From NCBI GenBank assembly GCA_001310455.1, contig BAXG01000004.1:124001-188000 (forward strand): a DNA stretch of 64,000 nucleotides, written 5' to 3'. Each line of letters opens with the position of its first letter. Within the stretch, counting starts at the first letter, position 1. Below, piece by piece: positions 1 to 10,231 of this stretch. Both the position numbers and the translations under genes were made by a program. The notes beneath the pieces are model-generated. The model did no database searches and had not been told where the DNA came from. It worked only from the letters and a program-made list of their open reading frames with translations. The DNA comes from Photobacterium sp. JCM 19050 (lineage in GTDB: Bacteria > Pseudomonadota > Gammaproteobacteria > Enterobacterales > Vibrionaceae).

Positions 1-615
1 GCTCTTATTCAGCATTCCGGCCGTTTCGATAAACTGAATTATCTCATTCAGCCCCTGTTTTTCCTTCAGGTTGGTAAAAACATACGGTTTGGCAGGACGC
101 ATCCGCTTGGTGTCAGCATCCATCACTTCCAGCGAAGCGCCAACGTAGGGTGCAAGGTCGATTTTATTGATAACCAACAAATCTGAACGGGTGATACCCG
201 GGCCACCTTTGCGGGGGATTTTCTCACCCTCGGCAACGTCAATGACGTAGATGGTCAAGTCGGCAAGTTCCGGGCTGAACGTCGCACTGAGGTTATCGCC
301 ACCGCTCTCAACGAACACGACATCCAGCGTTTTGTGCCTTCTGGCAAGCTCTTCGACGGCGGCCAGGTTCATGGAGGCATCTTCCCGAATAGCCGTGTGA
401 GGACAACCCCCGGTTTCCACCCCCACAATCCGGTCTGCATCCAGTGCTTCAGCACGGGTCAGGATTTTTGCATCTTCCTGGGTGTATATGTCATTTGTCA
501 CCACAGCGATATTGTAGGTATCCCGAATTGCCTTACACAGCACTTCAAGCAATGCCGTTTTACCCGACCCTACCGGGCCACCAATGCCAATTCTCAACGG
601 TTGTTTGTAATCCAT
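1..615 (-). CDS. ureG: Urease accessory GTPase UreG (3' end outside window)
   Basis: UreG is the SIMIBI-class GTPase that works with UreD, UreF and UreE to deliver nickel to apo-urease. The reading frame starts with ATG at 615 behind the ribosome site AGAGGA and stays open to base 1. The N-terminus carries the P-loop [11 protein letters not shown] at about residues 9-19. The Cys-Pro-His metal site appears in [13 protein letters not shown], and the guanine-specificity motif in [12 protein letters not shown]. About 205 residues are present, nearly the whole family length, so only a few C-terminal residues and the stop are missing. It is the last gene of the ureABCEJFG run seen here and follows ureF with a short gap. 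No frameshift is visible in it. Confidence 0.96.
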   Translation of the reverse strand, partial: MDYKQPLRIGIGGPVGSGKTALLEVLCKAIRDTYNIAVVTNDIYTQEDAKILTRAEALDADRIVGVETGGCPHTAIREDASMNLAAVEELARRHKTLDVVFVESGGDNLSATFSPELADLTIYVIDVAEGEKIPRKGGPGITRSDLLVINKIDLAPYVGASLEVMDADTKRMRPAKPYVFTNLKEKQGLNEIIQFIETAGMLNKS

Positions 616-633
616 TCGTTGTCCTCTTTACCT

Positions 634-1298
634 TTATGACCGGAACAGCCGGGTGTACTGGGTTTCATGTCTGCTGGATGCAATAGCCTGAGCAGGGGTA
701 AAACTGCCAATGTCATCATCCGCCACCTGTGCAGAAGCCCTGACTGCTGCATCCAGGCTGTCTGCCAGTTCGAGCATCAGTTGTTGACCGGCAGTCTGCC
801 CCAAGGGAATAAGTTTGACCCCCGCCATCACTGCATTTTCCAGCCAACTCCACAGGTAACCCCGGCAAATTTCCTCTTCGCCGATTCCCCAGGCCGTTGC
901 CGCAAGCGCAAAACCCGCCAGTTGGTTATGCCCTGATTCAACGGAAAGCGCATCGTCACCGGCTACGTCTAATTGCCTTAACAGCGCAATAGTAGCTTGC
1001 CCCCGTTGCCGCTCTTCCTTCCTCAATTCACTGGTTTCCCGGCTTGCATGTAACCACTGGTTCCAATGTACAACCGTGTCAGTATCGTTCTCATGCACGG
1101 CGTTCCAATACCGCCGAAGCAGTGGCAACTCAAGCGTTATCAAGCTGTTTTCAAGCACATCAGAGAGCCAATAAGTAAGCGATTCCTTACTTGTTACCCA
1201 GCCTTTTTCTATTGCCCATTCCAGACCCTGCGAATAGGTAAAAGCACCTATCGGCAACGAAGGCTGATAAGCTGGAACAGGCGGTAATCTGCTGACAC
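634..1298 (-). CDS. ureF: Urease accessory protein UreF (frameshifted near N-terminus)
   Basis: UreF is the all-helical accessory protein that bridges UreD and UreG during nickel insertion into urease. The family signature PSLPIGAFTYSQGLEWAIE is clear near the start. The expected lead-in (VSADYRLFQLIS) lies in the neighbouring frame from GTG at 1298 and joins the main frame if one C is restored in the CC run near 1265. This points to a one-base deletion. Repaired length is about 221 residues, normal for UreF. The GTG follows the stop of the HupE/UreJ gene by only 3 bases, which suggests translational coupling. The in-frame extension upstream of the shift overlaps hupE and is not real. Confidence 0.93.
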
Positions 1299-1301
1299 GG
1301 C

Positions 1302-1865
1302 TTAACCAGCCAAGGCCAGTAACAAGGCACTTGAACCCAATGCCGGGCTGAGCCATTTGGCCGGAACATGTGACCCCACATACCTGCCGGTAAGCACGAT
1401 TCCGCCTGCCCCCAACAGCATGCCGAATGTAAACAACGTGACCCCTTCTGCCGGCGCTTCAACACCATGCGCCCACCCGTGGACAGCCAACATTGCTACC
1501 GATACCAATGCTGCAAGCACGGACTTACTGTGCTTTTGAACCATCAGCGCAAATGAGGCGATAAACACAGACGCAAGAATCAGCGTCTCCATCGCCGCAA
1601 ACGCCCCGGACAAGGCACCAACGGCCATGCCAGCAACCAGGCTGATGAGCGCTGAAAGCATAATCATTTGCTGCTTCTGAGCGCTTTTCACTTGAGCGGC
1701 AATAAAACCTGTACCCAACAGCATTGCCAGGTGATCCAACCCGGTAATGGGGTGCAGGATCCCCTCCAGAAATGAAGTCGCCACGGTTGTTCCATGACCG
1801 GTATGAGCAAGCGCTGGCATTGCCAAAAGTGCGGCTGATGCAGAGAGTATTCGGGTTAATGTCAT
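1302..1865 (-). CDS. HupE/UreJ family membrane protein (nickel permease-like)
   Basis: This 187-residue protein begins with a cleavable-looking signal peptide ending in ALA and is followed by HTGHGTT and then about six hydrophobic helices. The motif HPITGLDHLAMLLGTG is diagnostic of the HupE/UreJ family, whose His and Asp residues are thought to bind nickel. Members sit in urease or hydrogenase operons and are believed to help supply nickel. The gene lies between ureE and ureF, an order common in gammaproteobacterial urease operons, so it is most likely UreJ. It is intact, 25 bases downstream of ureE and 3 bases upstream of the inferred ureF start. Confidence 0.92.
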   Translation of the reverse strand: MTLTRILSASAALLAMPALAHTGHGTTVATSFLEGILHPITGLDHLAMLLGTGFIAAQVKSAQKQQMIMLSALISLVAGMAVGALSGAFAAMETLILASVFIASFALMVQKHSKSVLAALVSVAMLAVHGWAHGVEAPAEGVTLFTFGMLLGAGGIVLTGRYVGSHVPAKWLSPALGSSALLLALAG

Positions 1866-1890
1866 GTCAATTCCTTTTGGTTTTTAATGA

Positions 1891-2358
1891 TTAATGAGCG
1901 TGATGGTGTGCGTGGCCATGAGAGTGGCCGCCGTAGGCCCCCGCTTCCGGCTCAAATGGCGCATTTTCACTCGTTACTTGCAAGCCCAGCCCGGCAACCA
2001 TGTCATCCAGCACATGGTCGTGTTGGTAGCGAACCCATCCCGGTGTAATTTGCAAGGGAACATGCCGGTTTCCCAGGTGATAACAGGCTCGAGCGAGCAA
2101 GTGTGAGTCACTGGAGTAAATGGTCGAAACCGGCTCATCAGCTGCGACGATCCCTACCCTTAAACCATCTTCCGATACCAGCACATCACCGTCCCGGAGA
2201 ATGTAGCCACGGGGCAGTAAAAGCCCGGCATCCCGGCCGTCATCCAACCTCACCCGCATACGGCTTTTTATCCTCTGGTCGATGGTCAGACTCAGGGTTG
2301 CATCCCTCTCCGGCCCACTTCGATCTCCGGCTTTTATAATTTTGGTCAGTTCAATCAT
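1891..2358 (-). CDS. ureE: Urease accessory nickel metallochaperone UreE
   Basis: UreE is the dimeric cytosolic nickel carrier that hands nickel to UreG. The protein has 155 residues. An N-terminal peptide-binding-like domain contains [20 protein letters not shown] at about residues 31-50. The C-terminal domain includes GNRHVPLQI, and the tail [11 protein letters not shown] is a histidine-rich nickel-binding extension. The start ATG at 2358 has the ribosome site TAGGAGACGGA. It follows ureC by about 36 bases and is intact. Length and histidine tail match the Klebsiella-type UreE. Confidence 0.96.
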   Translation of the reverse strand: MIELTKIIKAGDRSGPERDATLSLTIDQRIKSRMRVRLDDGRDAGLLLPRGYILRDGDVLVSEDGLRVGIVAADEPVSTIYSSDSHLLARACYHLGNRHVPLQITPGWVRYQHDHVLDDMVAGLGLQVTSENAPFEPEAGAYGGHSHGHAHHHAH

Positions 2359-2394
2359 TCCGTCTCCTAAAATCCCCTGGCAATCACCATCCTA

Positions 2395-4098
2395 TCAGAA
2401 CAGGAAATATCGCTGAGCCATCGGCAACGATTTTGCAGGCTCACAAACCAGCAATTCGCCATCTGCCCGCACCTGATAGGTTTGCGAATCCACTTCTATG
2501 CTGGGTTGCCAGTCATTGAGTTTCATGTCTTTTTTACGAATGGTCCGGCAGTTACTGACAACACCAACCAGGCTGTTTAAACCCAACTCTGAGGACACCC
2601 CGTTTTCGGCTGCATTCTGGGAAAGAAACAGCATGGACGTTTGCCCACACGCTTTCCCAAAGCTGCCAAACATCGGGCGATAATGGACAGGTTGAGGCGT
2701 TGGGATCGACGCATTCGGGTCACCCATCGGAGCCGCAGCTATCATTCCACCTTTTAAAATTGCACTCGGTTTGGTACCAAAAAAGGCCGGTTTCCAGAGC
2801 ACAAGATCGGCAAGCTTTCCGACTTCAATTGAACCGACTTCATGGGAAATACCGTGGGTAATGGCCGGGTTAATGGTGTATTTGGCGATATACCGCTTCA
2901 ACCGGAAATTATCATGACGGGAAGGGTCTTCTTTCAGGCTGCCACGCTGCACTTTCATTTTGTGCGCTGTCTGCCAGGTGCGAGTAATCACTTCGCCCAC
3001 ACGCCCCATTGCCTGTGAGTCGGATGCAATCATAGAAAACGCCCCCAGGTCATGAAGAATATCTTCTGCCGCAATGGTTTCCCTGCGGATCCTGGACTCA
3101 GCAAACGCCACATCTTCCGCAATGGATGGGGATAAATGGTGGCAGACCATCAACATGTCGAGATGTTCATCCACGGTGTTAACGGTATAGGGCCGGGTAG
3201 GGTTGGTTGACGACGGCAACACGTTGGACACACCTGCAGCTTTGATGATGTCTGGCGCATGGCCTCCACCCGCCCCCTCAGTGTGGTAGGTGTGGATAAC
3301 GCGATCGCCAATGGCAGCAAGGGTAGATTCAACAAATCCCGACTCATTCAGGGTGTCAGTATGAATGGCAACCTGAACATCGGTTTCATCTGCCACGGTC
3401 AGGCAGCAGTCAATTGATGCAGGTGTCGTTCCCCAGTCTTCATGAAGCTTGAGGCCAATCGCTCCGGCAGAAACCTGTTCGTGCAGAGCTTCCGGTAAGC
3501 TGGCATTTCCTTTACCAAGAAGGCCGAAATTCATCGGGAAGGTATCCAGCGATTCCAGCATCCGGTGTATGTTCCACGGGCCCGGCGTGCAGGTTGTGGC
3601 ATTGGTGCCGGTGGCTGGGCCGGTACCGCCACCAATCATGGTGGTCACACCGGACATCAGCGCTTCTTCGATTTGTTGGGGACAGATAAAGTGTATGTGG
3701 GCATCAATTCCGCCGGCTGTCAGGATGCTGCCTTCCCCGGCCAAAATTTCCGTACCCGGACCGATAACAATATCCACACCCGGCTGAACATCCGGGTTTC
3801 CGGCTTTACCAATGGCACTGATACGGCCGTTTTTCACAGCAACATCGGCCTTTACGATTCCCCAGTAATCCAGAATCACTGCGTTGGTGATCACCAGATC
3901 AGGCGTTTCGCTGCTCGGCCGCTGGCTCTGGCCCATCCCGTCGCGAATAACTTTGCCGCCACCAAACTTCACTTCATCACCATAAACGGTGTAATCATGT
4001 TCAACTTCCAGCCACAATTCCGTATCAGCAAGTCTGAGCCTGTCACCGGTTGTGGGGCCAAACATCTCACCATATGCTTGCCTTGAAATGCTCGCCAT
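2395..4098 (-). CDS. ureC: Urease alpha subunit UreC (catalytic)
   Basis: UreC is the catalytic subunit of urease, which hydrolyses urea to ammonia and carbamate at a two-nickel centre. The 567-residue frame is intact and of full family length. Visible catalytic elements are the metal ligands in [12 protein letters not shown], the carbamylated lysine in [12 protein letters not shown], the histidines in [15 protein letters not shown], and the mobile-flap cysteine and histidines in [14 protein letters not shown] place the start at ATG 4098 ([16 protein letters not shown]). It shares one base with the ureB stop (TGATG), so translation of the two is coupled. A TTG codon just upstream gives a longer frame but has no support. 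Confidence 0.98.
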   Translation of the reverse strand: MASISRQAYGEMFGPTTGDRLRLADTELWLEVEHDYTVYGDEVKFGGGKVIRDGMGQSQRPSSETPDLVITNAVILDYWGIVKADVAVKNGRISAIGKAGNPDVQPGVDIVIGPGTEILAGEGSILTAGGIDAHIHFICPQQIEEALMSGVTTMIGGGTGPATGTNATTCTPGPWNIHRMLESLDTFPMNFGLLGKGNASLPEALHEQVSAGAIGLKLHEDWGTTPASIDCCLTVADETDVQVAIHTDTLNESGFVESTLAAIGDRVIHTYHTEGAGGGHAPDIIKAAGVSNVLPSSTNPTRPYTVNTVDEHLDMLMVCHHLSPSIAEDVAFAESRIRRETIAAEDILHDLGAFSMIASDSQAMGRVGEVITRTWQTAHKMKVQRGSLKEDPSRHDNFRLKRYIAKYTINPAITHGISHEVGSIEVGKLADLVLWKPAFFGTKPSAILKGGMIAAAPMGDPNASIPTPQPVHYRPMFGSFGKACGQTSMLFLSQNAAENGVSSELGLNSLVGVVSNCRTIRKKDMKLNDWQPSIEVDSQTYQVRADGELLVCEPAKSLPMAQRYFLF

Positions 4099-4451
4099 CA
4101 ATCGTCCCCTTCCTTGTCAAGCGGGCCCATCACGGACCCCTGAAATCCATAAACCTCCCGTTTACCTGCAAAAGCAACCAACTCGACAGTGCGGCTCTGG
4201 CCCGGCTCAAACCGCACTGCCGTACCAGCCGGAATATTTAGCCGGAACCCCCGGGTTGCCTGGCGGTCAAAATCCAGGAACAGGTTGGCTTCAAAAAAGT
4301 GATAGTGGGAACCGATTTGCACCGGGCGGTCACCAAGGTTGGCAACTGCAACGGTTATCGTTTCACGCCCCTTATTGAGCACAATATCCCCTTCAGCAAC
4401 CTGCAATTCGCCCGGGACCAATGTATTTGTCTTTAGACGTTGTTCTGACAT
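4098..4451 (-). CDS. ureB: Urease beta subunit UreB
   Basis: UreB is the small beta subunit of bacterial urease, a structural beta-sandwich that packs against UreC. The family signature [19 protein letters not shown] opens the protein, and [17 protein letters not shown] and the Y-G-F-Q-G-S-V-M-G segment near the end are conserved. I choose ATG 4451 ([10 protein letters not shown]), which gives 117 residues, five codons inside the longest open frame. The longer start at 4466 would overlap ureA by a few bases and is a weaker alternative. The stop overlaps the ureC start by one base. Confidence 0.95.
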   Translation of the reverse strand: MSEQRLKTNTLVPGELQVAEGDIVLNKGRETITVAVANLGDRPVQIGSHYHFFEANLFLDFDRQATRGFRLNIPAGTAVRFEPGQSRTVELVAFAGKREVYGFQGSVMGPLDKEGDD

Positions 4452-4462
4452 GTCCCGGCTCC

Positions 4463-4764
4463 TCATACGATAGGTTCGTGAACGGTAACGAGCTTGGTGC
4501 CATCCGGGAAAGTCGCCTCCACCTGCACGTCATGAATCATCGAAGGGACACCTTCCATCACATCATCGGTTGTCAGAATCGTACGGCCGAAATCCATCAA
4601 TTCAGAAACTGTTTTCCCATCCTCGCACCTTCCATCACAGCGGCGGTGATCAATGCAATGGCTTCCGGGTAATTCAGTTTCAAACCACGTGCTTTGCGCC
4701 GTTCAGCCAATAACGCAGCAGTAAAGATAAGCAGCTTATCTTTCTCTCTTGGTGTGAGTTCCAT
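4463..4764 (-). CDS. ureA: Urease gamma subunit UreA (one-base shift)
   Basis: UreA is the gamma subunit of bacterial urease. ATG 4764 follows the perfect ribosome site GGAGGAGAG and starts [35 protein letters not shown]. The frame breaks after EGAR near 4625. Restoring one G (GG to GGG) gives [20 protein letters not shown] and continues through [25 protein letters not shown] to TGA at 4463. The repaired protein has 100 residues, exactly the family length. This is the first gene of the ureABCEJFG unit. A sigma-54 type promoter lies about 55 bases upstream of the start. Confidence 0.95.
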
Positions 4765-4816
4765 CTCTCCTCCACGCAAATCCATAAAATTTGTTCTGGT
4801 TATCTTTAACGGTGGC

Positions 4817-4832
4817 TGCAAAGCCTGTGCCC
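4817..4832 (-). promoter_or_regulatory. Sigma-54 promoter of ureABCEJFG
   Basis: Read on the minus strand the element is GGGCACAGGCTTTGCA. It has the GGCAC-N5-TTGCA core and the GG-N10-GC spacing of RpoN promoters. It ends about 53 bases before the ureA start codon, a normal leader length. Similar elements precede ureD and urtA. Confidence 0.8.
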
Positions 4833-4959
4833 AAAAATAGACCATCTGTCACCTTTGGTTATTTATCTGTTTTTAAATAACTTTATTAATAACCCTTTAA
4901 ACTTGCACGCTGACATGCACCGTTCTGCACGACCGATTTTGGTGCGTCGCATTGTGTAC

Positions 4960-4974
4960 GCACTCAATTAGTGC
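4960..4974 (-). promoter_or_regulatory. NtrC-like enhancer site upstream of ureA
   Basis: GCACTCAATTAGTGC has the GCAC-N7-GTGC arrangement of NtrC (GlnG) binding sites and is nearly a perfect dyad. It lies about 130 bases upstream of the sigma-54 element at 4817-4832, the usual enhancer distance. The role as an NtrC site is inferred from the match and position. Confidence 0.65.
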
Positions 4975-5237
4975 ATCGGGACATTCTGATAACAGTCGGT
5001 ATACGTATACAAAAACACTCGTCTCACGCCAGAAATGCACACAACGCAGTCTTTTCACCACTAAGTTGTTTAACGCATTGTTCCTGCATGTAAAAAAATA
5101 TGGATTTCTGATGTGTGATTTGCAGCCTTGCTCACGCACATAGCAATTGCCGCCAACTTACTGAGGGAATTATCGTTTAAGGGTGACAGCGCCTTTCACT
5201 TTGCGCTGCGTTTGGACTGTTTTATAAGGAATTTCAC

Positions 5238-6780
5238 ATGACTACCCGTGCCGCCTCCCTGGGTAAGCCCTCCAGAACCTGGCTTGATCGAATAGAAGAC
5301 ATCGGCAATAAGATCCCTGATATCACCATGCTTTTTTTATCGCCACCTTGTTGTGTATCGGGCTTTCTTTCCTGTTGTCAAAAATCCAGTTTGACTATAT
5401 CCACCCACTGACTCAGCAGCCTATTCAGGTGCTGAACCTGTTAACGGCCAATGAAATGATGGGGCTGTTCACCTCCATGGTGAAAAACTTCGTCAACTTT
5501 CCCCCGTTAGGTATCGTGATAGTGGCAACCCTGGGAATCGGTATTGCGGAAGGTTCCGGCTACATCACCACTGCATTGAAAAAGCTGCTGTCGGTCGTTC
5601 CCATGTCTGCGGTTACGCCGTCCGTCATTTTCATCGGTGTGCTGGCTCACGTTGCGTCAGATTCGGCTTATGTCATCCTGATGCCAGTGTCAGCTACATT
5701 TTCTACAAAACCGGTAAGCATCCGTTAGCCGGTATCGCTGCCGGTTTTGCTGGTCTTGCCGGCGGTTTTACTGCGTCGTACACACCATCCATTATCGACC
5801 CGATCCTGGCAGGCTTCACGGAAACCGGCGCCCGGGTTCTTGACCCCTCCTACACAGTCAATGTGCTGTGTAACTACTTTTACTCGGTAGCATCTACTTT
5901 CGCGGTTATCGGCACCTGCTGGTACGTAACAGATAAAATTGTTGAACCGCGCCTTGCCAAAACTCTCCCGGTCGATGTGGAACAAATCGAGGAAGGCAGC
6001 GAGAAACTTACGGAAAACGAAACCCGCGCATTCCGTATTGCCAACTACACCCTTCTCGGCCTAATTGCGCTTTGTGTGGCATTGATGGTGCCAGAGAACT
6101 CACTGTTTCGCGCACCGGACGGCTCATTAACCAGCCCGCAGGCCCCTGCGATGCAGACCATTGTGCCTCTGCTGCTGGTTTTCTTTGCCGTGCCCGGTCT
6201 TGTTTATGGCTTTATCAGCAAGAAGTTCCAGACAGCCAAGGATGTCACCAAATCAATGGAGAACATCACGGTCTCTCTGGTGTCCTTTATCGTTTTTGCA
6301 TTCTTCTGCGCCCAGTTTCTGTACTGCTTTGGCAAGTCTAACATTGGCAGCCTGATCGCCCTGTCCGGTGCAGAAGGCTTAAAAGCGCTGAATATGCCGG
6401 GTCAGTTAACCATCTTTGGCGTTATCTTGCTGACTGCGTGCCTTAACCTGATTATCACGTCTGCATCCTCCAAGTGGGCAATTCTTGCCCCGGTACTGGT
6501 GCCTATGCTGATGGCTGTCGGCCTGTCACCGGAACTGACTCAAGCTGCGTTTCGCATCTCCGACAGCGCCATCAACGTGAGTACCCCAATGTTTGCTTTC
6601 TACCCGCTGATTATTTCCTACATGCAGCGTTATTGTTCGCAATCCGGTATCGGTACGCTCGTTTCAATGATGGTGCCTTACTCAATCGGCCTGCTGATCG
6701 CCCTGACTGTTATGCTGTACCTGTTCTGGGGCTTTGAGATCCCGCTTGGATTTAACAGTGGTTACACCTACGGCCTGTAA
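5238..6780 (+). CDS. abgT: AbgT-family p-aminobenzoyl-glutamate transporter (two one-base shifts)
   Basis: AbgT transporters import p-aminobenzoyl-glutamate or related folate breakdown products, and some export sulfonamides. The protein starts at ATG 5238 (MTTRAASLGKPSRTWLDRIE). Two breaks occur in T runs near 5335 (TTTTTTT needs one more T) and near 5700 (TTTT to TTTTT). Repair gives about 514 residues with multiple membrane helices, against about 510 for E. coli AbgT. Conserved stretches include HVASDSAYVILMPVSA, KTGKHPLAGIAAGFAG, GGFTASYTPSIIDPILAG and SASSKWAILAPVLVPML. pepT follows 43 bases downstream on the same strand. A joint role in taking up and cutting glutamyl or peptide conjugates is inferred. 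Confidence 0.93.
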
Positions 6781-6823
6781 TGATTTGATGTGCGGCCAGC
6801 CCGGCCGCACTTAAGGAAACACA

Positions 6824-8043
6824 ATGAATCTCGAATCTACCCTGATTGACTATTTCCGCCGCTATGTGGCCGTCAGCAGCCAGTCTGATGCTGCCAACTC
6901 GGCAATTCCGTCATCCGAAGGCCAGCGAGAGTTGGCGGTCCTGCTGCAAAATGACCTCAACGCCCTTGGATACAAAGAAACAACCCTGCTGGAATCTGGC
7001 ATTCTGATCGCACGCTTACCAGGTAGCAAGACCGGAGCGATGTCTATTGGTTTTGTCGCTCATCTGGACACCGTGGATGTTGGCCTGAGCGCTGATATTT
7101 ATCCGCAACTGGTGCGCTATGAAGGTAAACCGCTTTGCCTCAACGACGTTATCCAGTTTTCCATCAGTGAAGACACGCATCCAGAACTGGCCAAATATCG
7201 AGACCAGGACATCCTGTTTACTGACGGCACAAGCGTGCTTGGCGCAGATAACAAAGCCGCAATTTCAGTAATGATGACCCTGGCGAAAAACCTGAGTGAC
7301 TCAGGAAAAGAGCACGGTGATATCTACTTTGCCTTCGTTCCGGATGAAGAAATCGGATTGAGAGGAGCCAAGCGCTTCCGCTTGATTTATTCCCGGTAGA
7401 TCATTGCTACACCATCGATTGTTGCGAGCGCGGCGAAGTGATTTATGAAACCTTCAATGCCGGCAGTGCGACACTGAAAGTTGAAGGCATTACCGCCCAT
7501 CCGATGAGCGCAAAAAATGTGCTGGTTAACCCGAATTTGGTGGCAGCAGATTTTATCAACATGCTGAATGACATGGGCAAACCCGAGCAAACGGAAGGGC
7601 GTGAGGGTTATTTCTGGGTCACAGATATGACCGGCAGTCAAAATCGTGCCAGCGTTTCAGTGGCAATCCGTGATTTCGATAAAGAAAGCTATGAACACCG
7701 CAAAGCCTATCTCGAATCTCTGGCTGTCTTCCTGAAAGCAAAGCACCCTAAAGCAGGGATTGAACTGAAAATCGATGACGTTTACGGCAATATCGCTCAG
7801 GCAATGGGTGAGAATACCGAAGCGCTGGATCGCCTCTACGCGGCACTGGCAGATCTGGATATTCCTGCAAAAACCATTGCGATGCGTGGCGGTACCGACG
7901 GCTCTGCGCTCTCGGCTAGAGGGCTGTTCACACCGAATTTCTTCACGGGCGCCCACAACTTCCACAGCCCCTATGAATTCTTGCCGATACCCTCGTTTGC
8001 CGACAGTTACCGGGTGGCATACCGGCTGGTAGAGATGGCGTAA
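6824..8043 (+). CDS. pepT: Peptidase T, tripeptide aminopeptidase (one-base shift)
   Basis: PepT is a cytosolic M20-family dizinc aminopeptidase that removes the N-terminal residue of tripeptides. The frame opens with MNLESTLIDYFRRYVAVSSQSD. The metal-site motifs VAHLDTVD and TDGTSVLGADNKAA are present, as is the catalytic PDEEIGLRGAK. The frame breaks near 7372, where restoring one G (AAGCGC to AAGGCGC) leads into LPLDLFPVDHCYTIDCCERGEVIYE and on to the usual C-terminus. Repaired length is 406 residues, against 408 in E. coli. It follows abgT closely, so the two are probably cotranscribed. A hairpin terminator lies just after the stop. Confidence 0.94.
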
Positions 8044-8060
8044 CGACACGCAATGATCGC

Positions 8061-8090
8061 AAAAGCCATGCCTTTCTCGACATGGCTTTT
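8061..8090. terminator. Bidirectional terminator, pepT / aminotransferase
   Basis: AAAAGCCATG and CATGGCTTTT form a perfect 10-bp stem with a 10-base loop between the convergent ends of pepT and the aminotransferase gene. A/T runs flank both arms, so it can serve either direction. Confidence 0.85.
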
Positions 8091-8113
8091 CACTTTTCCA
8101 ACAACGTTAAGCG

Positions 8114-9252
8114 TCAGATTACCTGCGCTAATCGTCTCACCGCTTCAGCCAACTCTTCCGGCTCTGCATTGGTGAAGTTTAACCGCAAGCTGCGCCTGCA
8201 CTTTCCGGATCAGGATAGAAAACCGGGCTTGGTACAACAGCAACACCGTTAGCCAGAAGCGATTTCGCCAGCGCAAACGTGTCGCATTCGGGCAACTCGA
8301 CCCAAACAAACATGCCGCCGTCGACAGGCTTGACGATACAAGTATCCGGAAGCTGACTTTTCAGCTCAGTAAACAGCTTTTCATAGCGGGATTTGTAAAG
8401 CGTGCGGATTGCCTCAATGTGCTGTCCAAAATCGTTGTGCTTCAAAAGACCAAGAAGCAATGCCTGCATCGGTACACTTGAATGCAGATCTGCCCCCTGC
8501 TTTATCTTGATTAGCGGTTCGATGTAAGGGGTTTTCCCGCTGACAGCGGCGACGCGAAGCCCGGGCGAGCCGATTTTTGAAAACGACCGTAAAACAATGG
8601 AATGCTGGGGGCAGAAATCTGATACCAACTGAACAGCTTCGCCGGAAAAACGGAGTTCCCGGTAAGGAGCATCTTCAATCAGTGCCACATCATATTTAAT
8701 ACAAAGCTCAGCAACTTTTTTTCGTGTGGCCAAAGACCAGCACACACCTGTTGGATTGTGGAAATCCGGTACGGCGTAAAACATTTTTGGAGATTGCTCT
8801 GAAAAACAGGTTTCGAGCTTATCCAAATCCGGGCCAAATTCTGTTTGGGGTACAGTGGCAATATTGGCCTGAACCAGACCAAAGACCTGCATGGCCCCTA
8901 AGTAGCTTGGTGCTTCCATCACCACAGTATCACCGGGATTAACGTATGCGCGGGCAATCAGATCCAACCCCTGCTGCGAGCCCGTGGTTACCATCACGCT
9001 GTGACTGTCAGGCAGCAAGAGGTATCCCTTCAAGTAGTCAAGCAACGGTCCATATCCCGCTGTCGATCCATATTGGAATACCTCTGGCATTTCACAAAGG
9101 CTTTCCAACGTGGGTTTCATCAGGTCTATTGGGAATGTCTTTTCATCAGGAAGGCCACCGGCCAGGGAGATCACATTCTTGTCGCACGCAGCGGCGAGTA
9201 TTTCCCGGATATATGACGACGGGATCTGTTGAAGGGATTTTGCAACTTCCAT
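8114..9252 (-). CDS. PLP-dependent class I/II aminotransferase (shift near C-terminus)
   Basis: Fold-type I PLP aminotransferase of the 2-aminoadipate / MocR-catalytic-domain type without a DNA-binding part. Signatures are SLAGGLPDEKTFP near the start, YGSTAGYGPLLDYL, TTGSQQGLDLIARAYVNPGD, VPDFHNPTGVCWS, and the PLP-lysine segment SFSKIGSPGLRVAAV. The C-terminus breaks near 8190. Adding one T (GCTTGCGG to GCTTTGCGG) restores ALRLNFTNAEPEELAEAVRRL up to TGA at 8114, giving about 379 residues. I choose ATG 9252 because AGGAAG precedes it; an upstream TTG at 9276 has no such site. The substrate is not clear, perhaps a branched-chain or aromatic amino acid. An AraC regulator is divergent from it. 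Confidence 0.88.
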
Positions 9253-9316
9253 TTTGCTTCCTGAGTGAGTGGTCAATGTCTTTCAAAAATACTACAAGGC
9301 ATTGCTGATTATCGAT

Positions 9317-9352
9317 TGTCCATTTATGCTCTTGTTTATGTCCATTTATGCT
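9317..9352. promoter_or_regulatory. Direct-repeat operator between aminotransferase and AraC gene
   Basis: TGTCCATTTATGCT occurs twice without a mismatch at 9317-9330 and 9339-9352. The start-to-start distance is 22 bp, two turns of the helix. AraC-family proteins bind such same-face direct repeats. The repeats end about 10 bases before the regulator's start codon and lie 65 bases upstream of the divergent aminotransferase gene, so autoregulation plus control of that gene is the likely role. Confidence 0.7.
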
Positions 9353-9361
9353 ATTTGAGTG

Positions 9362-10231
9362 ATGAACCGGCAACATATATCCAGAATCAATGACGTACTG
9401 TTTTACATTCACAAAGATATAAGCCGCGTGCTTTCAGCAAAAGAGCTGGCAGCGGTTGCTGCCTACTCTGAGCAGCACTTCCACCGGATTTTTAAAAGCG
9501 TGGTTGGTGAGTCGATTCATCAATATATTCGCCGCATCCGCATGGAATATGCTGCTAATCAGCTCATGTTCGACTCGGCCGCCTCTGTTAATGAGGTTGC
9601 CAATAAATGCGGATTCAACTCTGTCTCTTCATTCAGCCGCGCTTTCAAGGCGACATTTAAGGTCGCACCCGGAGAATGGCGCAAACAAGACATGTTGGTT
9701 GCTGAAAAGCCCTACCTTTCGGACCCTGATGTGGCAGCGGGTTACCGGCGCATTGAGGGTATGGTTCTTCCTGAGCCTAAGATCATCGAAGCGCCTGACA
9801 GGCTGGCTGCCTACGTGCGCCACAAAGGCTACAACCGCTCAATTAAAAATGCCTGGTTTATATTGAAGGCTTGGGCGGCATCTGAGAACCGGGATTTTTC
9901 CATGCAGTTTGGCTTACACCACTCAAACCCGGCATGGGTTGAGCTGAGTAAATGCAGATATGTTGCCTGTATCAGTATTGACCGGCCTCTTAAATTTCGC
10001 AGCATTGTCAATCAAATGGTGATACCCGGCGGTTTGCACGCCGTGTTCCGCTTAAACGGGGTGTACGGTGAATTGCTTCCGCAAATCGGATTGGTACTGG
10101 AAAAGTGGCTGCCGGCATCAGGGTTTAAAATGCGCTCCACACCTGCCTATGTGCACTACCATCAGAACCATTTCCTTCGTGAAGACGAGCGGTTTGAGCT
10201 GGATTTCTATTTACCGATTGGATTTTTCTGA
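9362..10231 (+). CDS. AraC-family regulator with GyrI-like effector domain
   Basis: Transcription regulator of 289 residues. The two-helix-turn-helix AraC domain is N-terminal, from about residue 8 (INDVLFYIHKDISRVLSAKELA) to 105, and includes YSEQHFHRIFKSVVGESIHQYIRR and the second helix segment CGFNSVSSFSRAFKATF. The C-terminal half, from about residue 125, resembles the GyrI/SOUL-like small-molecule binding domain seen in Rob and many AraC/XylS relatives. ATG 9362 is preferred over the overlapping GTG at 9359. It is divergent from the aminotransferase gene, and its 3' end overlaps the convergent AraC gene by 25 bases. Effector unknown. Confidence 0.9.
   Translation: MNRQHISRINDVLFYIHKDISRVLSAKELAAVAAYSEQHFHRIFKSVVGESIHQYIRRIRMEYAANQLMFDSAASVNEVANKCGFNSVSSFSRAFKATFKVAPGEWRKQDMLVAEKPYLSDPDVAAGYRRIEGMVLPEPKIIEAPDRLAAYVRHKGYNRSIKNAWFILKAWAASENRDFSMQFGLHHSNPAWVELSKCRYVACISIDRPLKFRSIVNQMVIPGGLHAVFRLNGVYGELLPQIGLVLEKWLPASGFKMRSTPAYVHYHQNHFLREDERFELDFYLPIGFF

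Larger units (their letters stand above)
4765..5237. other. Gene-free region between ureA and abgT
   Basis: About 470 bases without a convincing gene. It holds the sigma-54 element and the NtrC-like dyad described separately, and several GCAC half-sites between 4905 and 4945. The short perfect palindrome GTATACGTATAC lies near 4998-5009; I cannot assign it. The open frames here have no family resemblance and no good ribosome sites. Confidence 0.6.

Noticed and set aside
4998-5009. GTATACGTATAC as an operator
   Set aside because: A 12-bp palindrome of alternating purine-pyrimidine with no second copy and no regulator in the neighbourhood. It may be chance.
4897-5139. 80-residue frame on the minus strand before ureA
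   Set aside because: No ribosome site and unlikely composition. The region instead holds promoter and NtrC-like elements.
5101-5145. TGTGA and TCACG near 5112-5136 as a CRP site for abgT
   Set aside because: The halves are about 13 bases apart instead of 6.
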